18,784 bases of DNA from JAEHDI01 sp035455185 (GTDB lineage Bacteria; Acidobacteriota; Terriglobia; Bryobacterales; Bryobacteraceae), in contig DATIFQ010000450.1 of NCBI GenBank assembly GCA_035455185.1, positions 1-18,784 of the forward strand, read 5' to 3'. A program made the position numbers and the translations under genes. The first letter of the stretch is position 1, and each line of letters begins with the position of its first letter. The notes below the pieces were generated by a model that was not told where the DNA came from, made no database searches, and saw only the letters and a program-made list of their open reading frames with translations. Shown here one piece after another: positions 1 through 6,660 of this stretch.

Positions 1-1170
1 AAGATCGACCGGCCGCAGATCGACTGCCACATCGCCTACACGACCGACGAAACGCATCGCATTCTGCGCGACAACATCTCGCGCTCACCGCTGTACAGTG
101 GCCGTATCGAAGGCGTCGGTCCGCGCTACTGCCCGTCCATCGAGGACAAAATCATCAAGTTCCCTGAGAAGATACGCCATCAGATTTTTCTGGAGCCCGA
201 AGGGCTCGACACGTACGAGGTCTATGTCAACGGCATGTCCACCAGCATGCCGATCGATGTGCAGACAGCCATGGTCGCTTCGGTCCCAGGGCTTGAAGAC
301 GCCGAAATGATTCGGCCCGGCTACGCCATCGAGTACGACGCCATCGACCCGCGCGAGTTGGACCATACTCTCGAAGTGAAGTCGATCCGCGGACTGTACC
401 TCGCAGGCCAGATCAACGGAACGTCCGGCTACGAGGAAGCCGCCTGCCAGGGAATCATCGCCGGTTTGAACGCTGCGTGTCGTCTCGGAGGAATGGAACC
501 CCTCGTCATCGGGCGCAATGAGGGATATACCGGAATCCTCATCGACGACCTGATCACGAAAGGCGCCGAGGAACCCTACCGGATGTTTACTTCCCGCGCC
601 GAGTTCCGGCTTCACCTCCGCATCGACAACGCCGACGAGAGGCTCACGCCGGCCGGCCGCCGCGTCGGGCTGGTCACTGAGGAACGCTGGCGGCTCTACA
701 CCCGCAAACAGGAGCAGAAGCAGCGCCTGCTGCCGTTGCTGGAACAAACTCGCGTGTCGCCGGACATCCTCCCAGATGTCAACCTGCCGTCCGGCGACCG
801 CCCCACCCTGGCTCAATGGCTGAAGCGTCCCGAAGCTCGCATCGGTGCGCTAACGGGATGGATCGCCGGCATCCTTGGTGAGCCGCCGGTGCGCGGAGTT
901 CTTACGACGCTCGAGACGGAAATCAAGTACGACGGCTATATGGCCCAGCAGGAGCGGCAGATCGAGCGACTCAAGAACGCCGAGGGCCGCCGTATCCCGG
1001 ACACATTCACTTACCACAATGTGCCGGGTCTCTCGCTCGAGGTTCGTGACAAGCTCCAGCGGGTCCGCCCGGCAACCCTCGGCCAAGCCGGCCGGATCCC
1101 CGGCGTCACCCCAGCCGCCATCGCCGTCCTGGATGTATACTTGACCCTTGCGCGCGAAAATGCGTCATAA
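1..1170 (+). CDS. mnmG: tRNA uridine-5-carboxymethylaminomethyl(34) synthesis enzyme MnmG, 5'-truncated by the window
   Basis: MnmG (GidA) is the FAD-dependent partner of MnmE. Together they modify the wobble uridine U34 of several tRNAs in the cytoplasm. The frame is open from base 1, giving 389 C-terminal residues; the family is usually about 620-630 residues, so the N-terminal FAD-binding part lies outside the window. Recognisable blocks are GPRYCPSIEDKI near the left edge, FLEPEGL, the NGMSTSMPIDVQ stretch, the GTSGYEEAACQG block, and the region around FTSRAEFRLHLRIDNAD. The C-terminal helical domain that contacts MnmE and tRNA is complete and ends at TAA 1168-1170. rsmG follows after 33 bp, the classical gidA-gidB order found near many bacterial origins. 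Only the missing 5' end limits this call. Confidence 0.97.
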   Translation, partial: KIDRPQIDCHIAYTTDETHRILRDNISRSPLYSGRIEGVGPRYCPSIEDKIIKFPEKIRHQIFLEPEGLDTYEVYVNGMSTSMPIDVQTAMVASVPGLEDAEMIRPGYAIEYDAIDPRELDHTLEVKSIRGLYLAGQINGTSGYEEAACQGIIAGLNAACRLGGMEPLVIGRNEGYTGILIDDLITKGAEEPYRMFTSRAEFRLHLRIDNADERLTPAGRRVGLVTEERWRLYTRKQEQKQRLLPLLEQTRVSPDILPDVNLPSGDRPTLAQWLKRPEARIGALTGWIAGILGEPPVRGVLTTLETEIKYDGYMAQQERQIERLKNAEGRRIPDTFTYHNVPGLSLEVRDKLQRVRPATLGQAGRIPGVTPAAIAVLDVYLTLARENAS

Positions 1171-1182
1171 TCGGCGCATTTT
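1157..1182 (+). terminator. weak hairpin overlapping the mnmG stop codon
   Basis: AAAATGCG at 1157-1164 and CGCATTTT at 1175-1182 are perfect reverse complements around a 10-nt loop that contains the mnmG stop codon. The stem has only three G-C pairs and the T-run belongs to its right arm, so it is a weak intrinsic terminator or attenuator at best. A read-through role is likely, because rsmG starts 21 bp downstream. Confidence 0.3.
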
Positions 1183-1203
1183 TGTGCGTTTTGGGAGCAT
1201 TTT

Positions 1204-1809
1204 GTGACCCGTTTTCGCACGCTCCTGGACGAGAACCTCTCCGGAATCTGCACGCTGACCAACGCCCAGATCGAGCAGCTTTATGGCCACTTCAAGCTTC
1301 TAAGTCATTGGAACGAAAGGATTAATCTCACTTCGATCCGGGATGTCGACACTGCTGTCCTTCGCCATTATTGCGAGTCCCTTTTTTTCGCCTCCCGCCT
1401 GCCTAAGTCCTTTGTTTCCATCGCCGACGTCGGCTCCGGTGCCGGTTTTCCCGGCATCCCGATCGCCGTCCTGCGCCCGGACTGCCGGGTCACACTGATC
1501 GAATCCGTTCAAAAGAAAGCACTTTTCCTTCGTGAGGCGACGCGGGGGTGGGAGAACGTGCGAGTCGTCGCCCGGCGGGCCGAGGAAGTCGAGGAACAGT
1601 TCGATCTGATCGTGGCGCGAGCGGTTTCACCGAAAGGGGTTGTACGGCTTGTGCCGAGGCTAGCGCCGGCGGTGGGGCTGTCGATCGGGGAAGATAATCT
1701 CCATAAGCTATTGAAAATAAAAGATATAATCTGGGATCATCCTGAGAAGCTACCGTGGGGAGAGCGTCGAGTGATTCTGATCGGACGTCAGGTTTCACGT
1801 GGAACGTGA
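1204..1809 (+). CDS. rsmG: 16S rRNA (guanine(527)-N7)-methyltransferase RsmG
   Basis: RsmG (GidB) uses S-adenosylmethionine to methylate N7 of G527 in 16S rRNA; loss gives low-level streptomycin resistance in other bacteria. The 201-residue product is at the short end of the family. It shows the N-terminal NERINLTSIRD block (37-47), the SAM-binding motif DVGSGAGFPGIP (75-86), the following acidic position in LIES (98-101), and FDLIVARAV (133-141). The GTG start at 1204 is preceded by GGGAG at 1193-1197 with good spacing. The last codons (V-S-R-G-T) are written by a parS site, so the end of the gene doubles as a centromere element. A local AT-rich patch at about 1690-1735 stands out from the GC-rich surroundings. 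The gene lies between mnmG and parA, as in many origin regions. Confidence 0.95.
   Translation: MTRFRTLLDENLSGICTLTNAQIEQLYGHFKLLSHWNERINLTSIRDVDTAVLRHYCESLFFASRLPKSFVSIADVGSGAGFPGIPIAVLRPDCRVTLIESVQKKALFLREATRGWENVRVVARRAEEVEEQFDLIVARAVSPKGVVRLVPRLAPAVGLSIGEDNLHKLLKIKDIIWDHPEKLPWGERRVILIGRQVSRGT
1725..1730 (+). promoter_or_regulatory. possible -10 element inside rsmG, reading toward parA
   Basis: A perfect TATAAT sits in an AT-rich patch of rsmG. No good -35 hexamer lies 16-18 bp upstream, so this is weak evidence. A start near 1737 would give a parA leader of about 178 nt carrying both parS sites. Confidence 0.25.
1792..1805 (+). other. parS centromere site 1
   Basis: GTTTCACGTGGAAC matches the core of the conserved bacterial parS palindrome bound by ParB; the well-known consensus is TGTTTCACGTGAAACA. 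It lies within the last codons of rsmG, directly before the stop codon, and is the exact reverse complement of the second site 49 bp downstream. ParB would load here, clamp and spread with CTP, and interact with ParA. Confidence 0.93.
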
Positions 1810-1854
1810 GTGTGTTCGTAAATGGGATTGGCTTTGTTCGGTCTACGTCTGGGC

Positions 1855-1868
1855 GTTCCACGTGAAAC
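1855..1868 (-). other. parS centromere site 2, inverted relative to site 1
   Basis: On the plus strand this reads GTTCCACGTGAAAC, the exact reverse complement of site 1; the match extends to 15 bp if the flanking base is included. It lies immediately upstream of the presumed parA -10 region, where bound ParB could repress parAB transcription. Confidence 0.93.
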
Positions 1869-1876
1869 ACCAGCCG

Positions 1877-1885
1877 TGATACGAT
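1877..1885 (+). promoter_or_regulatory. probable extended -10 promoter of parAB
   Basis: TGATACGAT has the TGn extension and a 4/6 match to TATAAT. The expected -35 position falls inside parS site 2 and shows no consensus, as extended -10 promoters allow. The start would be near 1892, leaving a leader of about 23 nt with GGGAG at 1902-1906 before the TTG start codon. Confidence 0.45.
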
Positions 1886-1914
1886 GAGTGGAATCATTCC
1901 CGGGAGTCTGATTC

Positions 1915-2709
1915 TTGGGTAAGGTCATCGCGATTGCGAACCAAAAAGGCGGCGTCGGCAAAACAACGACCGCCATCAATCTGGCGGCTTCTCTCGCCGC
2001 CAACGACCTGCGTGTTCTCCTCGTCGATGCGGATCCGCAGGGTAACTCCACCACCGGACTTGGCGTTTCCAAGGACCACGAGCGCGCTAGCCTGTATCAC
2101 GCGCTCATGGGCCAGCGGGAGATGGGGTCAATTACGGTGCAGACGGATTTCTTCGGGCTGGATCTCATTCCGGCTGACAGAAACCTCGTCGGTGCGAACC
2201 TTGAGCTGATTGAATTCGAGGGGAGAGAAACCCGCCTGCGCCAGACACTACAAACATTGCGGGATAAGTACGAATACATCCTGATCGACTGCCCGCCCGC
2301 GCTAGACCTGTTGACGCTAAACGCGCTCGTGGCAGCGGATTCGGTGCTAATCCCGATCCAGTGCGAGTTTTTCGCCCTCGAGGGCATTTCCCAGTTGCTG
2401 GACACAGTCGAGCGCATCCGCGAGTCTTTCCACCACCCGCTGAAAATCGAGGGGGTGCTGCTCACGATGTTTGACGACCGGACGAATCTGACCCGCCAGG
2501 TCGCCGCCGATCTGAGGGAGTTCTTCAGCGACGAAGTCTTCAAGACTGTGATTCCCCGGAGTGTCCGACTGGCTGAAGCTCCCAGTTATGGCAAACCGAT
2601 TCTTGCCTACGACATCCGGTCCCGCGGAGCGGAAAGCTACATCCGGCTCGCGAAGGAGATCCTAGCGAATGACCAAGACGTCAGAACACCCACGGAAGGC
2701 GCTCGGTAA
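1915..2709 (+). CDS. parA: chromosome-partitioning ATPase ParA (Soj)
   Basis: ParA is a deviant-Walker ATPase. It dimerises on DNA with ATP and is stimulated by ParB-parS, which drives origin segregation. The 264 residues are typical of chromosomal ParA/Soj without the plasmid-type N-terminal HTH. Motifs visible are the deviant Walker A KGGVGKTT (11-18), DADPQGN (38-44), and the Walker B-type YILIDCPPAL (121-130). The start must be the TTG at 1915, because an in-frame TGA lies at 1909-1911 and the next residues already belong to the conserved beta strand; GGGAG at 1902-1906 is the ribosome-binding site. The gene overlaps parB by 41 nt, indicating one transcript, and follows two parS sites. 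Confidence 0.96.
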   Translation: MGKVIAIANQKGGVGKTTTAINLAASLAANDLRVLLVDADPQGNSTTGLGVSKDHERASLYHALMGQREMGSITVQTDFFGLDLIPADRNLVGANLELIEFEGRETRLRQTLQTLRDKYEYILIDCPPALDLLTLNALVAADSVLIPIQCEFFALEGISQLLDTVERIRESFHHPLKIEGVLLTMFDDRTNLTRQVAADLREFFSDEVFKTVIPRSVRLAEAPSYGKPILAYDIRSRGAESYIRLAKEILANDQDVRTPTEGAR

Positions 2710-3571
2710 GGGCCTGTCGGCGCTCCTTGCGCCCCGCGCACCCCAGCTTGCTTCGGCCCCGGCCCCGGTACCTCGGCGTCCCGAGGGTGAAGAGGTTTTG
2801 CGGATCCCCGTCACGCAGATTGACCCAAATCCGCTTCAATCACGCACGATATTCCAGGCCGAGAAGCTCGATGAGCTCGCACAGTCGATCAAGGCGAATG
2901 GCGTGATTCAGCCTCTCATCGTGCGCCGGCACGAGAACCGCTATCAACTCGTTGCCGGTGAGCGGCGGTGGCGCGCGTCGAAGATCGCCGGCTTGACCGA
3001 GGTGCCCGTCGTGGTTCAGAACCTGACCGACGAGCAGCTTCTGGAAGTCACGCTGATCGAGAACATCCAACGCGAGGACCTCACGCCGATCGAAGTCGCG
3101 CACGCGTTCGAGCGTCTCGTGAGGGAACTCGGACTCAGTCATGACGAAATCGGCAGGCGGACGGGAAAGGATCGCAGCACGATCACCAACCTGCTTCGTC
3201 TGCTTCGTCTGCCGCCGGACATTCAGCAACTTCTCACGGAACACCGACTCTCGATGGGGCATGCACGGGCGATTCTCGGGCTGCCAAGTGAGGAATTGCA
3301 GCGCCAGGTCGCAGAGAAGGCCTCGGCGCAAGGGTTATCGGTCCGGCAGGTCGAACGGCTCATCCAGCGAATGACGGAGTCTAGGGAAACCAAGTCTCCC
3401 GATGAGGTATCGATCGACCCGAACGTCAAAGCCGCAATTGACGAGCTGGAACGGGTGCTCGGCACGAGAGTTCGGATCCAGCAGAAATCGGATCATCGCG
3501 GCCGCATAGAAATCGAATACTACTCAACTGACGACCTCGACCGAATCTACACGCTCATCGTCGGAGACTGA
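2669..3571 (+). CDS. parB: chromosome-partitioning protein ParB (Spo0J/Noc family)
   Basis: ParB binds parS, hydrolyses CTP, slides as a clamp on DNA and activates ParA. The 300 residues contain the N-terminal ParA-interacting KALGKGLSALL segment (10-20) and a variable Pro/Ala-rich linker. The CTP-binding ParB/Srx domain follows, with GERR (97-100) and ENIQRE (131-136). A helix-turn-helix at about 155-177 contains GKDRSTITN, followed by LSMGHARAIL (194-203) and LSVRQVERL (223-231). The C-terminal dimerisation domain lies at about 250-300. The ATG at 2669 lies inside parA, giving a 41-nt overlap, with GGAG about 10 nt upstream; no later start would keep the conserved N-terminus. Its target sites are the two parS copies upstream of parA. 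Confidence 0.96.
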   Translation: MTKTSEHPRKALGKGLSALLAPRAPQLASAPAPVPRRPEGEEVLRIPVTQIDPNPLQSRTIFQAEKLDELAQSIKANGVIQPLIVRRHENRYQLVAGERRWRASKIAGLTEVPVVVQNLTDEQLLEVTLIENIQREDLTPIEVAHAFERLVRELGLSHDEIGRRTGKDRSTITNLLRLLRLPPDIQQLLTEHRLSMGHARAILGLPSEELQRQVAEKASAQGLSVRQVERLIQRMTESRETKSPDEVSIDPNVKAAIDELERVLGTRVRIQQKSDHRGRIEIEYYSTDDLDRIYTLIVGD

Positions 3572-3582
3572 TGCGCTCGGGA

Positions 3583-3658
3583 TGGTGCCGGCGGCTGGAA
3601 TCGAACCAGCGACCTAGGGATTATGAGACCCTCGCTCTAGCCTCTGAGCTACGCCGGC
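3583..3658 (-). tRNA. tRNA-Met (CAT), elongator type, CCA encoded
   Basis: Read on the minus strand, the 76 nt fold into a full cloverleaf. The acceptor stem is GCCGGCG/CGCCGGC with discriminator A and encoded CCA. The D-stem GCTC/GAGC carries an 8-nt loop containing GG. The anticodon loop is CTCATAA (anticodon CAT), and the T-arm is GCTGG-TTCGATT-CCAGC. Position 1 is G paired with C72, so it is not an initiator tRNA. The closing anticodon pair 31-39 is a T-T mismatch, the other four pairs being normal. The loop resembles elongator tRNA-Met; lysidine-modified tRNA-Ile(CAT) is a less likely alternative. It converges with parB, 11 bp from the parB stop. Confidence 0.93.
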
Positions 3659-3676
3659 GTCGTGGGCTCTCTATTC

Positions 3677-3706
3677 AGCGTATTCACCGCCAGGCGATTC
3701 TGTCAA
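3677..3706 (-). promoter_or_regulatory. promoter of tRNA-Met
   Basis: On the minus strand a perfect -35 TTGACA (3706-3701) is followed after 18 bp by TACGCT (3682-3677), a 3/6 -10 match. The predicted start, near 3670, is about 12 nt before the mature tRNA 5' end. Confidence 0.5.
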
Positions 3707-3732
3707 CTTCGGATGCTCGGATCCACGGTCGC

Positions 3733-3762
3733 TTGACAAGGGCAGGCTACCGGGTCCATATT
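3733..3762 (+). promoter_or_regulatory. possible promoter facing into the non-coding region
   Basis: TTGACA at 3733-3738 and CATATT at 3757-3762 (4/6) are separated by 18 bp. The promoter faces away from the tRNA promoter and would transcribe the region after about 3769, which has no convincing ORF. Confidence 0.35.
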
Positions 3763-4110
3763 GAGGGTGGAAGACGGTCGAGAGCGGCTGGATTCCGGTT
3801 CCCTCCATCGGGAGGGAGGATATCACGGCTTTTTCCTTCGGGAGACGGTCGTAACAAAGGAGGAAGTCCATAGAGAACGTCCACAATTGGGGGCGACTAC
3901 CGGCTTTCTCCGCTGGCCAACTGTGAACCTGAAGCGCCGGAGAGCCATTTGAAGGCTAGAGCAGGCGCCGCGGAACGCGCACCGCAAAAGTAAGGTAGCA
4001 CACAGTTGGAGGATGCGGTTTCGGTTACGGCAAATTGGCCGGCCGGGGCTGGCATCGCAGCAGAGTGTCGGCGGTCGCCCTTTCGTTTGTCCGGACGTTT
4101 GCGCCGTGCG

Positions 4111-4140
4111 TTGACACTTCCCCTCGCCCTCCAGTAGATT
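4111..4140 (+). promoter_or_regulatory. promoter of the ABC ATPase/methyltransferase/glycosyltransferase operon
   Basis: A perfect TTGACA (4111-4116) is followed after 18 bp by TAGATT (4135-4140, 4/6). Transcription would start near 4147, about 31 nt before the GTG start codon, with GAGGAAA around 4164-4170 as the ribosome-binding site. Confidence 0.6.
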
Positions 4141-4177
4141 CGTAGTTGCCCCGCCTTCCGAGCGAGGAAATAACTTC

Positions 4178-5491
4178 GTGACTTCCGTCGAGTTTCAAGG
4201 CGTCTCCAAGAGCTATCCAATCTACGCCTCTCCGGGCGACCGGCTCAAGGAACTTCTGACGCTCAACCGGCGGTCGTTTCACCGCGATTTCTGGGCTCTC
4301 CGCGATGTGTCTTTTGAAGTGCGCCGGGGAGAGACCTTTTGCGTAATCGGAGAGAACGGTGCGGGAAAAAGCACGCTTCTTCAGATGGTTGCGGGTATTC
4401 TGCCTCCAGCGTCGGGTACCGTGCGAGTGGAGGGGAGGGTCTCGGCCTTACTCGAATTGGGCTCCGGATTCAACCCGGAATTCACGGGACGCGACAACGT
4501 CTATCTGAACGCTGCGATTCTCGGATTTTCGCGACAGCAGATCGACCGTAAGTACCGGGAGATCCAAGAGTTCGCCGAAATCGGTGATTTCGTCGACCAA
4601 CCGGTGAAAACGTACTCCAGCGGAATGGTCGTCCGCCTTGCGTTCGCGGTGGCGATTCACGTTGATCCGGAGATCCTGCTCGTCGATGAGGCGCTAGCGG
4701 TCGGCGACATTTACTTCCGGCAGCGGTGCATGCGGAAGGTCCACGAACTCAGATCGCGCGGGATCACCATCTTGTTTGTTTCGCACGCGATCGCCGATGT
4801 TAAGGCGATTGGCGATCGTACCCTCTGGCTCGAAGAGGGCCAGGTCAAAGATCTGGGCACGACGGACGCCGTAGTGGCCCGGTATCTGGCGGCGATGGCC
4901 GAGAAGGACTCCGCATACTTGAACCTCACACATCGGCCGGCACCGGAGTCTAGCAGGGCGCAGTATCGGGCGCCCGAGATCGTCGAAACGATCCCGAACA
5001 TCGATCACCGGCACGGGGACGGACGCGCCGAAGTCATCGGAATCGCTGTTTTGGACTCCACCGGCCACCCGTTGCCGTTACTTGAGCCCCAGTCGCGGGT
5101 GGTGGTGAGGATCAGCGTGCGGGCGAAAGAGGAGATTTCACTGCCAGTGGTTGGCTTTATGCTTCGGAACCACCTCGGTATCGATTTCGCCGGGTTCAAT
5201 ACCGCCCGGGAGGGGATCGAACTTCCGCCGATGCGCCCGGGGGACATTCACACCGTCGATTTCCATGTCGATTTCCCGGAGCTGTATCCAGGAACATTTT
5301 CGTTCTCTCCGGCGATCGCCGACGGACCGCTCGTGAGCTATCGCACTTGCGACTGGATCGACAACGCCGTCACGCTGCAAATGGGCCACAGCGGCGGCCA
5401 GGTCTACGGCTACATGCGCATCCCGTGCCGGGTTACGCTGAACAGCCGGTTGCACTCCGAGGCCCGCGAAACGGAGACCAAAGTTGGCTGA
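4178..5491 (+). CDS. Wzt/TagH-type polysaccharide-export ABC ATPase with C-terminal glycan-binding-type domain
   Basis: The ATPase half of an ABC-2 exporter that moves undecaprenyl-linked polysaccharide across the inner membrane. The ABC domain (about 1-240) has Walker A GENGAGKST (58-66), the GFNPEFTGRDNVYLNA stretch typical of this subfamily (98-112), a signature-type YSSGM (146-150), Walker B ILLVDE (166-171) and the switch His in VSHAIAD (H203). After a linker, residues about 280-420 form a beta-rich region like the Wzt C-terminal domain, which in E. coli O9a reads the modified chain end. The 437-residue length fits Wzt with that extension; TagH-like ATPases without it are shorter. The GTG start has a good ribosome-binding site and promoter. 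The stop overlaps the next gene by 8 nt, so translation is coupled. No cognate membrane permease (Wzm/TagG) is adjacent, which is unusual. Confidence 0.93.
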   Translation: MTSVEFQGVSKSYPIYASPGDRLKELLTLNRRSFHRDFWALRDVSFEVRRGETFCVIGENGAGKSTLLQMVAGILPPASGTVRVEGRVSALLELGSGFNPEFTGRDNVYLNAAILGFSRQQIDRKYREIQEFAEIGDFVDQPVKTYSSGMVVRLAFAVAIHVDPEILLVDEALAVGDIYFRQRCMRKVHELRSRGITILFVSHAIADVKAIGDRTLWLEEGQVKDLGTTDAVVARYLAAMAEKDSAYLNLTHRPAPESSRAQYRAPEIVETIPNIDHRHGDGRAEVIGIAVLDSTGHPLPLLEPQSRVVVRISVRAKEEISLPVVGFMLRNHLGIDFAGFNTAREGIELPPMRPGDIHTVDFHVDFPELYPGTFSFSPAIADGPLVSYRTCDWIDNAVTLQMGHSGGQVYGYMRIPCRVTLNSRLHSEARETETKVG

Positions 5492-6659
5492 ATTTACGGG
5501 CGAGCGAGTCATCCCAGGGCAGGTAGACGGAGATCTTTGGAATGAGCACATCGCACGTTACGCCTTCGCGTCCCGGCTGGCCCGTCTCAAACGGGTGCTC
5601 GACGCGGGCTGCGGATCGGGCTACGGAGCAGCGGACTTGGCACGGTGCGCAGCGACAGTGGTGGGAGTGGACAATTCAGCAGAGGCCGTCGCCTACGCCC
5701 GCGCACACTATCCGCTTCCAAACCTAAGATTCCTCGAAGGTTCCTGCTCGTCATTGCCGCTAGCGACAGGGTCGTTCGATCTGGTGGTGTCGTTCGAGGT
5801 CATCGAGCACCTGCAGGACTGGGCGACGTTTCTGAGCGAGGTGCGCCGCGTTCTCGCTCCGGGCGGGCAGGCAATCATCTCGACGCCAAACAGCCAGTAC
5901 TATACGGATTCGCGCGGAGAAAGCGGCCCGAATCCGTGGCACGAGTATGAGTTCGCCTTCGAAGAATTCCGCGACGAGCTTCTCAAGGTGTTCCCGCACG
6001 TGTCGATGTTCGTGCAGAACCATGTCGAGGGCTTCGTCTTCCAACCCGTGAAGACATTCTCCACCGCGGAAGCGAGGGTCGAGAGTGGAGGGGGCGGACC
6101 CGAGGACTCGCATTTCTTCGTGGCCGTCTGCGCGCTGTCGCCGCAGACCGGAGCACCAACGTTCATCTATCTGCCGAAGGCGGCGAACATCCTTCGAGAG
6201 CGCGAGCAGCATATCGTCAAGCTCCAGAAGGAGATGGCGATCAAGGACCAGATGCTGCTCGACATGGAGAAGGAGCTCAAGGAACGCTCCGAATGGGCGG
6301 AACGACTCAACTCCGAACTGCGAGAGGCGGGAGCGACGATCGAGCGGCTTCATCGCGAACTGGGCGAGATGTCGCGAGGCTACGAAGCAAAGGTCGGCGA
6401 ACTCGAGGAGGAGAACCGAAAACGCGCGGAATGGGCTCTGGAGACCGAACGCCGGCTCGAAGACAAGGTGCAGGAGCTTGCGAAGTGCGTCGACGTTCTG
6501 CACGAGACGGAGAAGACGCTCGATGAGCGGACGACATGGGCGTTCGGCTTGCAAAAGCAGGTTCGCGATGTCGAGTACCAGCTTGCCCTGGTCCGGGGCT
6601 CGCGGTGGATGAAGCTCGGCAATGCATTCGGCATCGGGCCGCCGCTGCCGAAAGAGTGA
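5484..6659 (+). CDS. SAM-dependent methyltransferase with long C-terminal coiled coil, possible glycan chain terminator
   Basis: The N-terminal half (about 1-220) is a class I methyltransferase. It begins with FTGERVIPG (4-11) and EHIARYAF, and has motif I VLDAGCGSGYGA (38-49), the acidic SAM ribose ligand in GVDNS (D63), FDLVVSFEVIEHL (98-110) and the post-motif LAPGG (124-128). Residues about 236-372 are charged, heptad-like and rich in Glu, Lys, Arg and Leu, predicting a coiled coil of roughly 135 residues. Within it RxxWA recurs at W271, W317 and W352. The tail GSRWMKLGNAFG resembles ends of other glycan-cluster proteins. The start is TTG 5484 with GGAG at 5473-5476, overlapping the ATPase stop. 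The order Wzt-like ATPase then coiled-coil methyltransferase recalls WbdD, but no kinase domain is present. The methyl acceptor is inferred to be a glycan and is not shown by the sequence. Confidence 0.85.
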   Translation: MAEFTGERVIPGQVDGDLWNEHIARYAFASRLARLKRVLDAGCGSGYGAADLARCAATVVGVDNSAEAVAYARAHYPLPNLRFLEGSCSSLPLATGSFDLVVSFEVIEHLQDWATFLSEVRRVLAPGGQAIISTPNSQYYTDSRGESGPNPWHEYEFAFEEFRDELLKVFPHVSMFVQNHVEGFVFQPVKTFSTAEARVESGGGGPEDSHFFVAVCALSPQTGAPTFIYLPKAANILREREQHIVKLQKEMAIKDQMLLDMEKELKERSEWAERLNSELREAGATIERLHRELGEMSRGYEAKVGELEEENRKRAEWALETERRLEDKVQELAKCVDVLHETEKTLDERTTWAFGLQKQVRDVEYQLALVRGSRWMKLGNAFGIGPPLPKE

Positions 6660-6660
6660 G

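Larger units (their letters stand above)
3659..4110. other. intergenic region without a convincing gene; hairpins seen
   Basis: About 450 bp between the tRNA and the glycan operon promoter. ORFs on both strands have no recognisable domains, and one runs across the tRNA. Visible structures are a hairpin CCCTCC-ATCG-GGAGGG at 3801-3816, extended by one A-T pair; an orphan strong Shine-Dalgarno-like AAAGGAGGA at 3856-3864 with no ATG, GTG or TTG at a usable distance; and an imperfect long stem pairing 3902-3912 with 3938-3946. A small RNA or a decayed gene is possible, but nothing here matches a family I recognise. Confidence 0.4.

Noticed and set aside
3847..3870. Similarity to the 3' end of 16S rRNA (GTCGTAACAA plus an AGGAGG-like string)
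   Set aside because: The match is only about ten bases, and the surrounding sequence is not rRNA.
3571..3873. Open frame of 100 codons after parB on the plus strand
   Set aside because: It runs across the complement of the tRNA gene and has no domain-like sequence or ribosome-binding site.
1..4177. Replication origin near mnmG-rsmG-parAB
   Set aside because: No cluster of DnaA boxes (TTATNCACA) or AT-rich unwinding element was seen, and dnaA and rpmH are absent.
3671..4282. Several short open frames on both strands in the non-coding region (for example 3761-3952 plus, 3897-4220 minus)
   Set aside because: They are Arg/Gly-rich, mutually overlapping and without recognisable motifs, and the minus ones run into the ATPase gene.
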